A DNA stretch of 64,000 bases from Serratia rubidaea (lineage in GTDB: Bacteria; Pseudomonadota; Gammaproteobacteria; Enterobacterales; Enterobacteriaceae): NCBI GenBank assembly GCA_901472405.1, contig LR590463.1, positions 2,976,001-3,040,000 on the forward strand. Direction: 5' to 3'. The position numbers were made by a program, and so were the translations under genes. The notes under the pieces are model-generated. The model was not told the DNA's origin. It searched no databases and was given only the letters and a program-made list of their open reading frames with translations. Positions 28,699-38,855 of the stretch are shown here, piece by piece; the first letter of the stretch is position 1; every line of letters starts with the position of its first letter.

Positions 28699-29610
28699 AT
28701 ATTTGGACAGCTAATCGTTCTGTTTGTGACAGGCACGCCCTCGGGATCGCGCGTTAATCCCGTGCGGTAGCTATGCCTGAACCGGTGATAATCAGGCGGC
28801 GCTTATCATTAAGCAGAGTGCGGGTTCATGAGCGCAGCGTCCCTCAACCGCCGGCCTGCACGCTGTCCACGACGTTCAGTCGCCCGCTAATCATTAAGTA
28901 AAAATCATCACATTATTCGCTGTTTTCCAGCCTGATAAATAACGCGTAACCCGCAGCATGAGCGCTTTCCGCCCCACGCGGATGCCTGAACCATGCTGTC
29001 CATACGCACAATGATTTGATTTAGGGAACGTTACCTTTAACGTCCCTGCCCTTTGCACGTATTTCTTGTGACGTAGCCTGATATCTATAAAACCTAACAC
29101 GGGATTGTTTTGAGCGGTGCTGCGTGGCAGTGCGCTGATATCCACAGGAAGCCTTACACACACAATGAAAGCTACCATGTTGTTACGCTACGGCGTCTCT
29201 TCCTGTCTGGGCCACCGGCAGGACTTTTATCTTCGGGGAAGCCGCCATTTTTGCCCAGGTGAAAATGGCGGCTTCCCCGCGCCTGCTGTTCACTCCACCG
29301 CAGGGAAAACGCGACGTCCAGGCGCAGCCGTGTCACGGCGGGATGCTGACGGTCGTTTTTCCTGCCGGCTTCACGCTATCCCGCCGCCTGACTCTTTTAC
29401 CTCAACAGAAATGCATCCGGACTGGCGCCGCGCCGCAGGCACACGCATGCTGCCGCAGCAACACACAGCGGAATCAGTCCAGAACCATTTCCCTATGGCA
29501 ACGCGCGTCGTTCTCCGTCGTCCACTTCGCCAATGCGCAGCCGCAGCGACGATGAACGTCGATCAACCACAGCGCTTCTCGCCGACAACAAGAGATATAA
29601 AGAGGATATT
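28699..29610. other. Intergenic region ahead of the T6SS cluster
   Basis: About 900 bases without a convincing gene; the open frames at 29117-29614 overlap in several frames and contain the hairpin below. The one clear structure is an inverted repeat at 29234-29279. This region must also contain the promoter for the lipoprotein-tssJKLM genes, but I cannot assign -35 and -10 elements with confidence. Confidence 0.55.
29234..29279. repeat. Inverted repeat with perfect 18-base arms
   Basis: CGGGGAAGCCGCCATTTT at 29234-29251 is the exact reverse complement of 29262-29279, with a 10-base loop. The structure is long and stable, and has no long T-run on either side. It could be a terminator core of a short transcript, part of a small RNA, a transposable-element remnant, or a protein-binding site. 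No flanking gene explains it. Confidence 0.6.
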
Positions 29611-30114
29611 GTGAAAATACGGCTTACGATGACACTGCTTTCCACCCTGATCCTTGCCGGCTGTTCAACCCCGCCGCCGCCGCAGGTCATCAGTTCAGAC
29701 ACCCTGGTCACCAGCGAAGTCAACGGCGTGAAGCTGCAGCACCGTATGGCGATCGCCGCACCGAAACAGTTCAAACCGATTGATAAAGAGTACCGCAGCC
29801 TGTACGCCGCCAGCGTCATGACCAAACCGGGTTACGGCGGCGCCACCGTGACGCGCCTCGACAATGCCGCGTCCTTCTACGCGCTCGGCGAAGTGGAAAA
29901 TGAGTGGCTGGCCATCTCCGCCGTGCGCGGCGGCGACCTGATGGGTTACATCCAGGGCAACGCCGGCGTGCCTGAAAACAAATACCGCGCCACCCTGCGC
30001 AACGACCGGCCGCGCCGCGCACGCGCCGCCGCCAAACCGCAAAACTGCGTCCAGGTCGGCAGCGACGGCAAGGCCTGTAAAGACGCCAAATCGGCCACCT
30101 GGATCCTGGAGTAA
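29611..30114 (+). CDS. T6SS-linked lipoprotein with SH3-like region
   Basis: The GTG at 29611 follows AAGAGGAT and gives 167 residues. A lipoprotein signal ends in the lipobox LAGC (TMTLLSTLILAGCSTPPPPQ). The middle part, SLYAASVMTKPGYGGATVTR and then LGEVENEWLAISAVRGGDLM with GYIQGNAG, looks like a bacterial SH3 domain, which often binds peptidoglycan or peptides. It stands 26 bases before tssJ and so is the first gene of the T6SS operon. A role in anchoring the membrane complex or in cell-wall contact is inference. Confidence 0.75.
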   Translation: MKIRLTMTLLSTLILAGCSTPPPPQVISSDTLVTSEVNGVKLQHRMAIAAPKQFKPIDKEYRSLYAASVMTKPGYGGATVTRLDNAASFYALGEVENEWLAISAVRGGDLMGYIQGNAGVPENKYRATLRNDRPRRARAAAKPQNCVQVGSDGKACKDAKSATWILE

Positions 30115-30140
30115 TCCCCTTCCGCTGGGAGTCATTGATA

Positions 30141-30669
30141 ATGAAATCATCATTCGCCCCGCGCCTGTGGGGCTTTAGCCTGTTGATGCTGGGCGCGCTG
30201 CTGCTCAGCGGCTGTATGTCTTCGGCGAAAAGCGTCCCGTCACGCTACGGCCTGACGTTTGACGCCGCCCCGCAGGTCAATGCCAACGCCGGCCAGAGCC
30301 CCGCCCCGATCAAGGTGCGCGTGCTGCTGTTGCGCTCCGACGCGGAATTTATGGATGCCGACTTCTTCAGCCTGCAGAACGACGCCAAAAGCGTACTGGG
30401 CAACAGCCTGCAGGACAGCGACCAGTTTTTCCTGACGCCTGGCCAGACCGGCAAAAAAGCTGAACGGTCAGAGCACGCTGGAGACGCGCTATATCGGGGT
30501 GATCGCCGAATACCAGAACCTGGACGGCAAAGCCTGGCGCATTTCACTGCCGATGCCTGCCCCGACCGAAACCAATTTCTATAAGGTCTGGCAATTCTCG
30601 CCGGATGAGCTGCAGGCGCACGTTGTGGCCGATGTTAACGGTCTGCGCATCGTCAAGGACGAAGACTGA
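30141..30669 (+). CDS. tssJ: T6SS outer-membrane lipoprotein TssJ, one frameshift
   Basis: TssJ is the outer-membrane lipoprotein of the TssJLM membrane complex and binds the periplasmic end of TssM. ATG 30141 follows GGGAG and opens a lipoprotein signal with lipobox LSGC (LLMLGALLLSGCMSSAKS). The beta-sandwich shows IKVRVLLLRSDAEFMDADFF. An extra A near 30455 (GGCAAAAAAGCTG) shifts the frame; the next frame continues LNGQSTLETRYIGVIAEYQN and ends VVADVNGLRIVKDED at the TGA 30667-30669. Corrected length is 175 residues, normal for TssJ. Confidence 0.92.
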
Positions 30670-30675
30670 TAATTT

Positions 30676-30699
30676 GGGACGGGCGCGCCCGTCCCCTAC
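30676..30699 (-). repeat. GTAG-type REP palindrome between tssJ and tssK
   Basis: GGGACGGGCG and CGCCCGTCCC form a perfect 20-bp palindrome at 30676-30695, followed by CTAC, i.e. GTAG leading the palindrome on the minus strand. It has the same layout as the elements at 23860-23883 and 53213-53237. In the tssJKLM transcript it would form a strong stem between tssJ and tssK. Confidence 0.6.
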
Positions 30700-30711
30700 A
30701 TAGGTGTGATG

Positions 30712-32058
30712 ATGAAAGATGCTCATAAAGTGGTCTGGAGTGAAGGGATGTTTCTGCGTCCCCACCACTTCCAGCAGGCGGAAAACTACCTCGAGAGTTA
30801 CGTGCGTAACTGGGGACAGGCGCATAACGGGTGTTTCTGGGGCTTTTTGACCCTTGAGCTGGATCAGACCCTGCTGCGTCAGGGGAAAATAGCCCTGACC
30901 GCCGCCAGCGGCATTATGCCGGACGGCACGCCGTTCCGTTTCAACGGCGCACAGCAGGCGCCGGCCCCGTTGGCCATTGCCGAAAACAAAACCGGTGAAA
31001 ACGTCGTTCTGGCACTGCCGACCTACCGCGCCGGCCGTGAAGACGTCATCTTCCAGGAGTCGCCGGACGCGCTGGCGCGCTATCTGGCTTATGAAAACGA
31101 AGTGGACGACCTGAACGCGGTCTCCGTCGGCAGCGCGGCGCTGCAGTTCGGCAACCTGCGCCTGCGCCTGATGCTGGAAAGCGATCTGAACGCCGAATGG
31201 ACCGCGCTGACCGTCACCCGCGTGCTGGAAAAACGCGGCGACAACAGCCTGCGCCTGGAGCCGGACCTGATTCCGCCGACGCTCAACTGCCAGAGCAGCC
31301 CGGTGTTGAAAACCTTTATCAACGATCTGCAGGGCCTGCTGCAGCAGCGCAGCCAGCAGATGAGCCAGCGGCTGCTGCAGCCGGGCCGCGGCGGCAGTTC
31401 CGAAATGGTCGATTTTATGCTGCTGCAGCTGGTAAACCGCTATCTCGGCCAGGTCAGTCATGCCTGGCATCTGGAGCATCTGCACCCGGAACGCCTGTTT
31501 GCCGAGTGGCTGCAGTTCGCCACCGAGCTGTCCAGCTTTTCACCGCAGCGCACGCCGGAAGGCCGCCTGCCGGTGTACGACCACGACAACCCGGCGCTGA
31601 GCTTCGGCAAGCTGATGCTGCTGTTGCGCCAGGGACTGTCGGTAGTGCTGGAAGACAACGCCATCCAGCTCACCCTGGTCGAGCGTTCGCACGGGCTGAA
31701 CGTGGCGACGGTGCAGGACACCAAAATGATGCGCGACTTCGGCTTTGTGCTGGCGGTGCGCGCCGACGTCGCCGCCGACGTGCTGCTGACCCACTTCCCG
31801 GCGCAGATGAAAATCGCCCCGGTCACGCGCATCCGCGATCTGGTGCAGCTGCAGCTGCCGGGCATCGGCCTGCGCACCATGCCCGCCGCGCCGCGTCAGA
31901 TCCCCTACCACGCCGGCTATACCTACTTCGAACTGGAGAAAGGCGGCGATCTGTGGAAGCAGATGGAAAAATCCAGCGCCTTCGCCCTGCATCTGGCAGG
32001 GGAGTTCCCGGGTCTGGACATGGAATTCTGGGCTATTCGCAGCCATACGGACCGATAA
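30712..32058 (+). CDS. tssK: T6SS baseplate protein TssK
   Basis: TssK is the trimeric adaptor linking the baseplate wedges to the membrane complex. ATG 30712 (MKDAHKVVWSEGMFLRPHHF) lies 7 bases after an AGG; ATG 30709 is an equal alternative. The 449-residue product has the family hallmark WSEGMFLRPHHFQQ at the N-terminus and SHLNxA-like regions replaced by LHPERLFAEWLQFATELSSF in the middle. The C-terminal domain (LPGIGLRTMPAAPRQIPYHA) binds TssL and TssM. The frame is intact. Confidence 0.95.
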   Translation: MKDAHKVVWSEGMFLRPHHFQQAENYLESYVRNWGQAHNGCFWGFLTLELDQTLLRQGKIALTAASGIMPDGTPFRFNGAQQAPAPLAIAENKTGENVVLALPTYRAGREDVIFQESPDALARYLAYENEVDDLNAVSVGSAALQFGNLRLRLMLESDLNAEWTALTVTRVLEKRGDNSLRLEPDLIPPTLNCQSSPVLKTFINDLQGLLQQRSQQMSQRLLQPGRGGSSEMVDFMLLQLVNRYLGQVSHAWHLEHLHPERLFAEWLQFATELSSFSPQRTPEGRLPVYDHDNPALSFGKLMLLLRQGLSVVLEDNAIQLTLVERSHGLNVATVQDTKMMRDFGFVLAVRADVAADVLLTHFPAQMKIAPVTRIRDLVQLQLPGIGLRTMPAAPRQIPYHAGYTYFELEKGGDLWKQMEKSSAFALHLAGEFPGLDMEFWAIRSHTDR

Positions 32059-32061
32059 GCT

Positions 32062-33285
32062 ATGACACAGGAAAACATCCAGGCCGCGCAGTGGGACAAC
32101 CCATTGGTGGCCGCCGCCAATCCGCTGCTGAATGCGATCTCGCAAATCCGGCAGTCGGCGACGCACGCCAATCCGGCGCAGCTGCGTCAGCAATTGATCG
32201 ATGAGGTTCGCCGTTTCGAAGTGCGCGGTCAGCGCGCCAATCTGCCGTATGAAGTGATTATCGGCGCGCGCTACTGCCTGTGCACCGCGCTGGATGAAGC
32301 CGCCGCCCTCACCCCCTGGGGCAGCAACAGCGTCTGGTCGGGCAGCGGCCTGCTGGTGACCTTCCATAACGAAACCTGGGGCGGCGAAAAATTTTTCCAG
32401 CTGTTGGCCAAACTGTCGCAAAGCCCGCGCGAGCACATCAACCTGCTGGAGCTGGTCAACTACTGCCTGCTGCTGGGCTTTGAAGGCCGCTACCGGGTGA
32501 TGGAGAACGGCCGTTCGCAGTTGGAAACCATGAAACAGCGCCTGCTGCAGCTGATTCGTTCGGTACGCGGCGGCTATGCGCCGCCGCTGTCGCCCAACGC
32601 GGTCGACCTGCCGGTGCAGCAAAAACTGTGGCGGCCGCTGGTGCCGCTGTGGGCCTGCGCGGCGCTGACCGGTTTTCTCGCCTCGCTGCTGTTTATCGTG
32701 CTCAACTGGCGTCTGGGGGATGCCACCAGCCCGGTGCTGGCTTCAATCTACCAGACCAACCTGCCGCAGGTGACGATCGGCAACCCGGCGCCGGCCGCGC
32801 CGCCGGTGCTGAGCCTGAAGAGCTTCCTGCGCAAAGAGATCGCCGAAGGTCTGGTGGTGGTGCGCGACGAAGCGCAGCAGAGCGTGGTGATCCTCAAAGG
32901 CGACGGGCTGTTCAACTCCGCCGCCACCAGCGTCCGCCCGGCGTACGTCCCGGTTATCGACCGCATCGCCAAGGCGATGAACGGCGTCAGCGGCAAGATT
33001 CTGGTGACCGGCTACAGCGACAGCCAGCCGATCCGCAGCGCCCGCTTCGCCTCGAACTGGGAACTGTCGCTGGCGCGCGCCGAGGCGGTCAGCGAACGGC
33101 TGCAAAAGCATCTTGATAACCCTCAGCGGGTGAAAGCGGAAGGCCGCGGCGAAAGTAATCCGGTCGCGCCGAATAACAGTAAAGAGAACCGTGCATTGAA
33201 CCGCCGGGTTGAAATTACGCTGTTGGTTGCGCCAGAAAATACTCAGGCGGAAATCAATGGACTGCAGCAAGGAAACGGAAAGTAA
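32062..33285 (+). CDS. tssL: T6SS membrane-complex protein TssL with OmpA-like domain
   Basis: TssL is the DotU-family inner-membrane subunit of the TssJLM complex. The 407-residue product is the long form. A cytoplasmic DotU domain (about residues 15-185; CTALDEAAALTPWGSNSVWS and ETWGGEKFFQLLAKLSQSP) precedes one membrane helix at about 195-213 (ACAALTGFLASLLFIVLNW). A periplasmic OmpA-like domain follows, with ILVTGYSDSQPIRSARFASN and NRALNRRVEITLL. The OmpA domain probably anchors the complex to peptidoglycan. The stop overlaps the tssM start. Confidence 0.95.
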   Translation: MTQENIQAAQWDNPLVAAANPLLNAISQIRQSATHANPAQLRQQLIDEVRRFEVRGQRANLPYEVIIGARYCLCTALDEAAALTPWGSNSVWSGSGLLVTFHNETWGGEKFFQLLAKLSQSPREHINLLELVNYCLLLGFEGRYRVMENGRSQLETMKQRLLQLIRSVRGGYAPPLSPNAVDLPVQQKLWRPLVPLWACAALTGFLASLLFIVLNWRLGDATSPVLASIYQTNLPQVTIGNPAPAAPPVLSLKSFLRKEIAEGLVVVRDEAQQSVVILKGDGLFNSAATSVRPAYVPVIDRIAKAMNGVSGKILVTGYSDSQPIRSARFASNWELSLARAEAVSERLQKHLDNPQRVKAEGRGESNPVAPNNSKENRALNRRVEITLLVAPENTQAEINGLQQGNGK

Positions 33286-36200
33286 TGCTTAGTACGTTAT
33301 TCTCCATCATCACCAGCCGCCTGTTATGGGGGTTTGCCGGCATCAGCGCCCTGGCGTTCATCATCTGGATGATCGGCCCGCTGGTGGCCATCGGCGATTA
33401 CCGTCCGCTGGAGCCGGAACTGAACCGCATCATCACTATTGCGGTGATCTATCTGATCTGGGTGCTGTGCCGCATTGTGCCGCGCATCTACAGCGCCTGG
33501 TTTAACCGCAAGCTGCTCAGCAACCTGCGCGCCAGCGAGCAGACGCCGGCCGACGACGCCGACGCCAAGGCGGAGCCGCAGCAGGATCAGCTGCTGGCGC
33601 AGCGCTTTGACGAAGCCGCCCAACTGCTGAAAAAGGCGCGCTTTGCGCCCGGTCAGGGCGATAAACACCGCTGGATGACCCGCTTCAGCCGCCAGTATCT
33701 GTATCAGCTGCCCTGGTACGTGATTATCGGCGCGCCGGGCGCCGGCAAGACCACCGCGCTGGTGAACTCCGGCCTGCACTTCCCGCTGGCGGACCGCTTT
33801 GGCAAATCCGCGCTGCGCGGCGTCGGCGGCACCCGCAACTGCGACTGGTGGTTCACCAACGACGCCGTGCTGCTGGACACCGCCGGCCGTTACACCACTC
33901 AGGAGAGCCAGCGGGAAGAAGACGCCGGCGAGTGGAAGAGCTTCGTCAACCTGCTGAAAAAGTACCGCACCCGCCAGCCGATTAACGGCGTGATGGTAAC
34001 CATCAGCGTCGCCGATCTGATGACGGAAAGCGCCGAAGCGCGCAACGCGCAGGCCAGCGCGCTGCGTAAGCGACTGATTGAACTGCACGAACAGCTGGGC
34101 ATCCACTTCCCGGTTTACGTGATGGTGACCAAAACCGACCTGCTCAACGGCTTTATGGCCTACTTCAGCGGCTTTGACAAAGCGCAGCGCGACCAGATCT
34201 GGGGGTTCACCTTCCCGTATGAACGCTCACGTCAGCCCGACTTTAACCTCAGCGGCGAATTTGAGCAGCAGTATACGCTGCTGCAACAGCGCCTCGACGC
34301 GGCGCTGCCGGATACGCTGCTGGTCGAGCACGATGCGCGCCAGCGCTCAGAGAGCTATCTGTTCCCGCAGGAGTTCGCCGCACTGCGTCCGCTGCTGGCG
34401 CAGTATCTGGACGTGGTGTTCGCCACCTCCAGCTTTGAAACCCGCTTCACGCCGCGCGGCATTTACTTTACCAGCGGCACCCAGGAAGGCCTGCCGTTCG
34501 ACCGGGTGATGGGCGAGCTGAACCGCTATCTGCAGCTGCCGTCCAACGGCGCGCAGGGCAACGGCGGCCAGACCTCCTGGGACAGCGTCAACGACGAGGC
34601 GCCTATCCCGGCGGCCAAAGGGCAGAGCTTCTTCCTGAAAGAGACGCTGGAATCGGTGATCTTCCAGGAGTCCGGGCTGGCCGGCAGCAACCGCTGGTGG
34701 GAATACCGCAACCGCGCGCTGCACTGGGCCGGCTATATCGGCCTGGCGCTGGTGCTGGTGATTCTGGGGATTTTCTGGTTCACCAGCTACGGCAACAACA
34801 AGGCCTATCTGGCCGAAGTTTCCGCCAAGGCGCCGTCCGTGGAGCGTCAGGGCCAGGGGCTGACGCAGCTGGACTCCGGCGATATGTTCGCCCTGCTGCC
34901 GTTCCTGAACAGCGTGCTGCATCTGCCGGACAGCCAGAACTTCTCGCTGGACGATCCGCCGTTTACTTACCGGATGGGGCTGTATCGCGGCGACCAGGTC
35001 AGCGACGCCAGCAACGCGCTGTACCAGAAAACGCTGAAAGAGCTGCTGTTGCCGCAGGTGGCGCAGCAGATCGCCACCACCCTGCGCAACGATAACCACG
35101 GCGATGCCGACTTCAGCTACGAAGCGCTGAAGGCTTACCAGATGCTGTATCTGCCGAAGCAGTACGACGGCAAATTCCTGCGCGCCTGGGTGATGCTCAA
35201 CCTGCAGCGCAACCTGCCGCAGGGCAGTACCAAAAAACAGCTGCAGCAATTGGAATGGCACCTGAGCCAACTGCTTGACGGCCAGATTCAGGCATCGCCT
35301 TACGCCAGGGACGAAGCGCTGGTCACCCAGGCGCAGGCCGCCATCAACCGCGCGCCGCTGTCGCAGCGCGTCTATGGCCGCCTGAAGCGTCTGCTGCTGA
35401 ATCAGACCGAGATTAAACCGGTGCGTCTGGTGGATCTCGCCGGTCCGCAGACCGAGCTGGCGTTTTCGCGCAAAAGCGGCAAGCCGGTCACCGACGGCAT
35501 CCCGGGCCTGTTTACTCCGCAGGGATACTGGAAAGCGTTCGACAGTAATATCGATAAAGTGACCGATACGCTGCGTCAGGAAGATGTCTGGGTGCTGAAC
35601 ACCCAGACGCCGGAGCAGAAAAGCGCCGACCTGACCAAGACCGTACGTCAGCTTTATATGCAGGATTTTATCGACGTCTGGGATGAGCTGCTGGGGGATA
35701 TTCAGCTGGCGCACATCGGCAACCTGACGCAACGCATCAGCAGCGCGCGCCTGCTGTCCGGCAACCCGTCGCCGATGCGCAACCTGCTGGTCAACGTCGG
35801 TAAAAACGTTACGCTGCGGGAAGAAAAAGACGCTGAGGAAGCACGTTCGCTGGCGGATAAGGCCGGCGAATCCATCAACCAAAGCGCCAACCGCACGCTG
35901 GAGGCTCTGTTCACCAACCGGACGAACAACGCCGACGGCGACGTCTCCACCCAGCCGGAACAGGTGGTGATGGCGCACTTCGCGCCGCTGCTGGAGCTGG
36001 CTCAGGGCCAGGGCGAAGGCAGCAAGGCGATTGTGTTTGACGGCGTGCTCAAGCAGGTCGACGAACTGTACAGCTATCTGACTGCGGTGCAGGGCGCGGC
36101 CAACAGCGGCATGTCCGCACCGCCGAGCGACGTGATCCCGCGCCTGCAGGCGGAGTCCGGCCGTTTGCCGACGCCGTTCAAACAGATGCTGTTGTCACTG

Positions 36201-36929
36201 GCGATCGGCGCCAGCAGCGATACCCAGCGTAAGGAGATGGAGAACGTAAAAAAGCGCATCAGCTTTGAGGTCGGCAGCTTCTGCCGGCAGGCGATAGCTG
36301 GCCGCTATCCCCTCTCCTCGCGCTCGCAGCGGGACGTGACGCCGGACGATCTGGCGCGCATGTTCGCCCCCAACAGCGGGCTGATGGACAGCTTCTTCCG
36401 CGACAACCTGCAGGGCAAAGTGGACACCACCCGCGCCAACTGGCGTTTCACGCCGGGCGTCGATGGTAAAACCCTGCCGGGCGGCGAAGGCATTCTGCGC
36501 TCGTTCCAGCAGGCGCAGCGCATCCGCGATGCGTTTTTTGCCAACGGCACCGCCACGCCGTCTTACCGCGTGACGGTAAGGCCGGTGCGGATGGATAACG
36601 ATATTCTCAATATGACGCTGGATATTGACGGGCAGCTGTTCAAATACAGCCATGGTCCGCTGGTGCCGCTGGTGGTCAGTTGGCCAGGCACCCGCAACAC
36701 CAATCAGGTTCACCTGCAGCTGGCGCTGGCGAACGGCACCACCGCCAGCCGGCTGACCAGCGGCCCCTGGGCGCTGAACCGGATGGTCGATATGGCCAGC
36801 CTGTCGGCCGGCGGCAGCAGCCTGAGCCGTCAGGCGACGTTCAACCTCGACGGCCACCGCGTCACGCTGGAATTCACCGCCAACAGTATCCGCAATCCGT
36901 TCCAGCTGCCGGCATTCTCCTGCCCGTAG
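33285..36929 (+). CDS. tssM: T6SS membrane-complex protein TssM (IcmF)
   Basis: TssM spans the envelope and is the central scaffold of the membrane complex. The 1214-residue intact product has two membrane helices near residues 9-32 and 44-63, and a cytoplasmic NTPase domain with Walker A GAPGAGKTT at about 149-157. A third helix lies near 480-503 (YIGLALVLVILGIFWFTS), followed by a long periplasmic part ending in the beta-rich TssJ-binding domain. The Walker motif is complete, so ATP or GTP binding is possible. Its start shares a base with the tssL stop. Confidence 0.96.
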   Translation: MLSTLFSIITSRLLWGFAGISALAFIIWMIGPLVAIGDYRPLEPELNRIITIAVIYLIWVLCRIVPRIYSAWFNRKLLSNLRASEQTPADDADAKAEPQQDQLLAQRFDEAAQLLKKARFAPGQGDKHRWMTRFSRQYLYQLPWYVIIGAPGAGKTTALVNSGLHFPLADRFGKSALRGVGGTRNCDWWFTNDAVLLDTAGRYTTQESQREEDAGEWKSFVNLLKKYRTRQPINGVMVTISVADLMTESAEARNAQASALRKRLIELHEQLGIHFPVYVMVTKTDLLNGFMAYFSGFDKAQRDQIWGFTFPYERSRQPDFNLSGEFEQQYTLLQQRLDAALPDTLLVEHDARQRSESYLFPQEFAALRPLLAQYLDVVFATSSFETRFTPRGIYFTSGTQEGLPFDRVMGELNRYLQLPSNGAQGNGGQTSWDSVNDEAPIPAAKGQSFFLKETLESVIFQESGLAGSNRWWEYRNRALHWAGYIGLALVLVILGIFWFTSYGNNKAYLAEVSAKAPSVERQGQGLTQLDSGDMFALLPFLNSVLHLPDSQNFSLDDPPFTYRMGLYRGDQVSDASNALYQKTLKELLLPQVAQQIATTLRNDNHGDADFSYEALKAYQMLYLPKQYDGKFLRAWVMLNLQRNLPQGSTKKQLQQLEWHLSQLLDGQIQASPYARDEALVTQAQAAINRAPLSQRVYGRLKRLLLNQTEIKPVRLVDLAGPQTELAFSRKSGKPVTDGIPGLFTPQGYWKAFDSNIDKVTDTLRQEDVWVLNTQTPEQKSADLTKTVRQLYMQDFIDVWDELLGDIQLAHIGNLTQRISSARLLSGNPSPMRNLLVNVGKNVTLREEKDAEEARSLADKAGESINQSANRTLEALFTNRTNNADGDVSTQPEQVVMAHFAPLLELAQGQGEGSKAIVFDGVLKQVDELYSYLTAVQGAANSGMSAPPSDVIPRLQAESGRLPTPFKQMLLSLAIGASSDTQRKEMENVKKRISFEVGSFCRQAIAGRYPLSSRSQRDVTPDDLARMFAPNSGLMDSFFRDNLQGKVDTTRANWRFTPGVDGKTLPGGEGILRSFQQAQRIRDAFFANGTATPSYRVTVRPVRMDNDILNMTLDIDGQLFKYSHGPLVPLVVSWPGTRNTNQVHLQLALANGTTASRLTSGPWALNRMVDMASLSAGGSSLSRQATFNLDGHRVTLEFTANSIRNPFQLPAFSCP

Positions 36930-36951
36930 CCCCGAAAGGACATTCATTACC

Positions 36952-37671
36952 ATGAGCAACGACCAAAGCCCGACAGCGAGCATCGGCTGGTATGGAAAGA
37001 TTCCCACCGCCGGTGATTTTTTACAGCGCCGCCTGCCCGACTTAGTGGTCAGTAACTGGGCCCAGTGGTTTCACAATGGCTTAGTCAGCCAGAAACAGAA
37101 CTTGCCCGACAACGCCAGCAACCCGTTCAGCAATGCGCCGGTATGGAACTTCGTCATCCCCGCGACGCTCGGCAGCCAATATATCCAGCTGGGCTGCCTG
37201 CTGCCGGCGCGCGACCGCGTGGGACGCCACTACCCGATCTGCGCCATCCGCCTGTTTACGCCGGAAGAGTGGCACGTTCAGCAGTTGAACATGGCGGCAG
37301 AGTGGTACCGCCAGCTGGGGCATACCCTGCTCAACGGCGTGCGCAACGGTTTTTCCGCCGAGCAGATCGACCACAGCCTGCTGAAGATACCGGCCTTGCC
37401 GACGCCGCCGGCAGAGAGCGAATCGGAAATTCTGTCGATTATCGGCTTCCGCCATCCGGATCTGCCGGGCCTCGGCTGGCAACAGGCCGCCGACTGCTTC
37501 GACCCGGCGCAGTACACCAGTTTCTGGTGGACCAATCAGTGCGACGGCCATCCGCTTTACACCCACGTGCACAGCGGCAACCTGACGGTGCAACTGTTCT
37601 CGCTGCTGTTCGAGCCTAACGGCTGGGCGCGCCCCGGCCGCGGCGGGCAATATCCGCAAATGTTTGATTAA
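36952..37671 (+). CDS. tagF: T6SS post-translational repressor TagF
   Basis: TagF keeps T6SS off after assembly of its parts; in Pseudomonas and Serratia it acts by way of Fha, opposed by PpkA phosphorylation. The 239-residue product has the family N-terminus IGWYGKIPTAGDFLQRRLPD. It continues QYIQLGCLLPARDRVGRHYP and has a C-terminal SFWWTNQ motif. It is encoded as a stand-alone gene, not fused to PppA as in some species. It lies 22 bases after tssM. Confidence 0.93.
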   Translation: MSNDQSPTASIGWYGKIPTAGDFLQRRLPDLVVSNWAQWFHNGLVSQKQNLPDNASNPFSNAPVWNFVIPATLGSQYIQLGCLLPARDRVGRHYPICAIRLFTPEEWHVQQLNMAAEWYRQLGHTLLNGVRNGFSAEQIDHSLLKIPALPTPPAESESEILSIIGFRHPDLPGLGWQQAADCFDPAQYTSFWWTNQCDGHPLYTHVHSGNLTVQLFSLLFEPNGWARPGRGGQYPQMFD

Positions 37672-37700
37672 CAGCGTTTTCATTTATCTAGAGACTGAGT

Positions 37701-38725
37701 ATGGCTATCGAAACTCTGCTGACCCCGATTGACGCGGATTCTCCCTGCGGCGACAACCTGGAGTATGACGCTGACTTTTTAGCGATGGAGCAGGCCTGCG
37801 CCGGCAAGGCTGAGCAGCAGTTCGGCGACACCATTATTCCGGCCGAGGCGCCGGACTGGGTGCAGGTGGAACGCCTGGCGACCGCGCTGCACGAACGCAC
37901 CAAGGATCTGCGCGTCATGCTGCCGCTGACCCGCGCCTGGACGCAGCTGCGCGGCCTGCAAGGCTATGCGGACGGCCTGACGCTGATTCATCAGGCGCTG
38001 GACCGCTACTGGGAACCGCTGCTGCCGCTGCTGGAGTTCGACGGCGAGGCGGATCCGCTGTTTCGTATTAACGTCCTGGCCGACCTCGGCGACAAGTCCG
38101 CCCTGACCAGCTGCGTACGCTCCGCCTGGCTGCTGAAAAGCGCCGCCGGCGAGATTACGCTGCGCGACGCCTGTTCGCTGCTGGACGGCAGCAAACAGGA
38201 GTGCGCCACCTTCCCCGGCGGCCGCGCCGTCTGCAGGATGAGCTGGCCCAGCAGGAGCAGCCGGCGGTAACGCTGGTGCGCACCATCCTCCAGCAGCTGG
38301 CCGCCATTCGCGACATCGTGACCCGCCACCTGGGTGAGAGCGCGCTGCCGGAAATGCACATCCTGCTGAAGATGTTCAACGTCATTGCGCAGGCCGGCTC
38401 TACGGCGCAGCCGGAGGTCGCCGCGCCGGAACCGCACGACGAGCAGCAGCCCGCCGCCCCTGCCGGCGCCGTACCGGCCGCCGCGGCGGTGCACAACTGG
38501 CGCAGCGCGCAGATCCAGTCGCGCGACGATGCCCAGCTGATGCTGGAAAAGGTAAAAAACTATTTTCAACTGAATGAGCCCAGCCATCCGGCGCCGCTGA
38601 TGATTGACCGCGTGCAGCGCCTGATTACCCTGGACTTTATGCAAATCGTCCGCGACCTGGCGCCCGATGGTCTCAACCAACTGGAAACCATTCTTGGGCG
38701 CACTGATAACGACGACAATAACTGA
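37701..38725 (+). CDS. tssA: T6SS cap/baseplate protein TssA, one frameshift
   Basis: TssA coordinates baseplate and tail-sheath assembly. The N-terminal ImpA domain is clear (LLTPIDADSPCGDNLEYDAD, LPLTRAWTQLRGLQGYADGL, and DRYWEPLLPLLEFDGEADPL). A single-base loss near 38220, in a run of GGC and CGC, shifts the frame to RLQDELAQQEQPAVTLVRTI. A Pro/Ala linker and the C-terminal segment MLEKVKNYFQLNEPSHPAPL then RLITLDFMQIVRDLAPDG follow. Corrected length is 341 residues, a short-form TssA. About 130 non-coding bases separate it from tssB. Confidence 0.92.
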
Positions 38726-38855
38726 AACTGAACCTCAGCTTGTCGTTTTTCGTTTCGACCACTATCGTTGCCTGTAGTAACAGACGCAGGCCAGAATTTG
38801 AACGACGCCGTCAGCGATGGCAATCGTTCCTAATCGTCATTAGATGGAGTAACTC

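Noticed and set aside
29117..29614. A 165-residue plus-strand frame ahead of the lipoprotein gene
   Set aside because: It spans the 18-base inverted repeat, overlaps another frame of similar quality, and shows no protein-like pattern.
38726..38855. A short frame between tssA and tssB
   Set aside because: It has no binding site and overlaps the tssB start in another frame; it looks like ordinary intergenic sequence.
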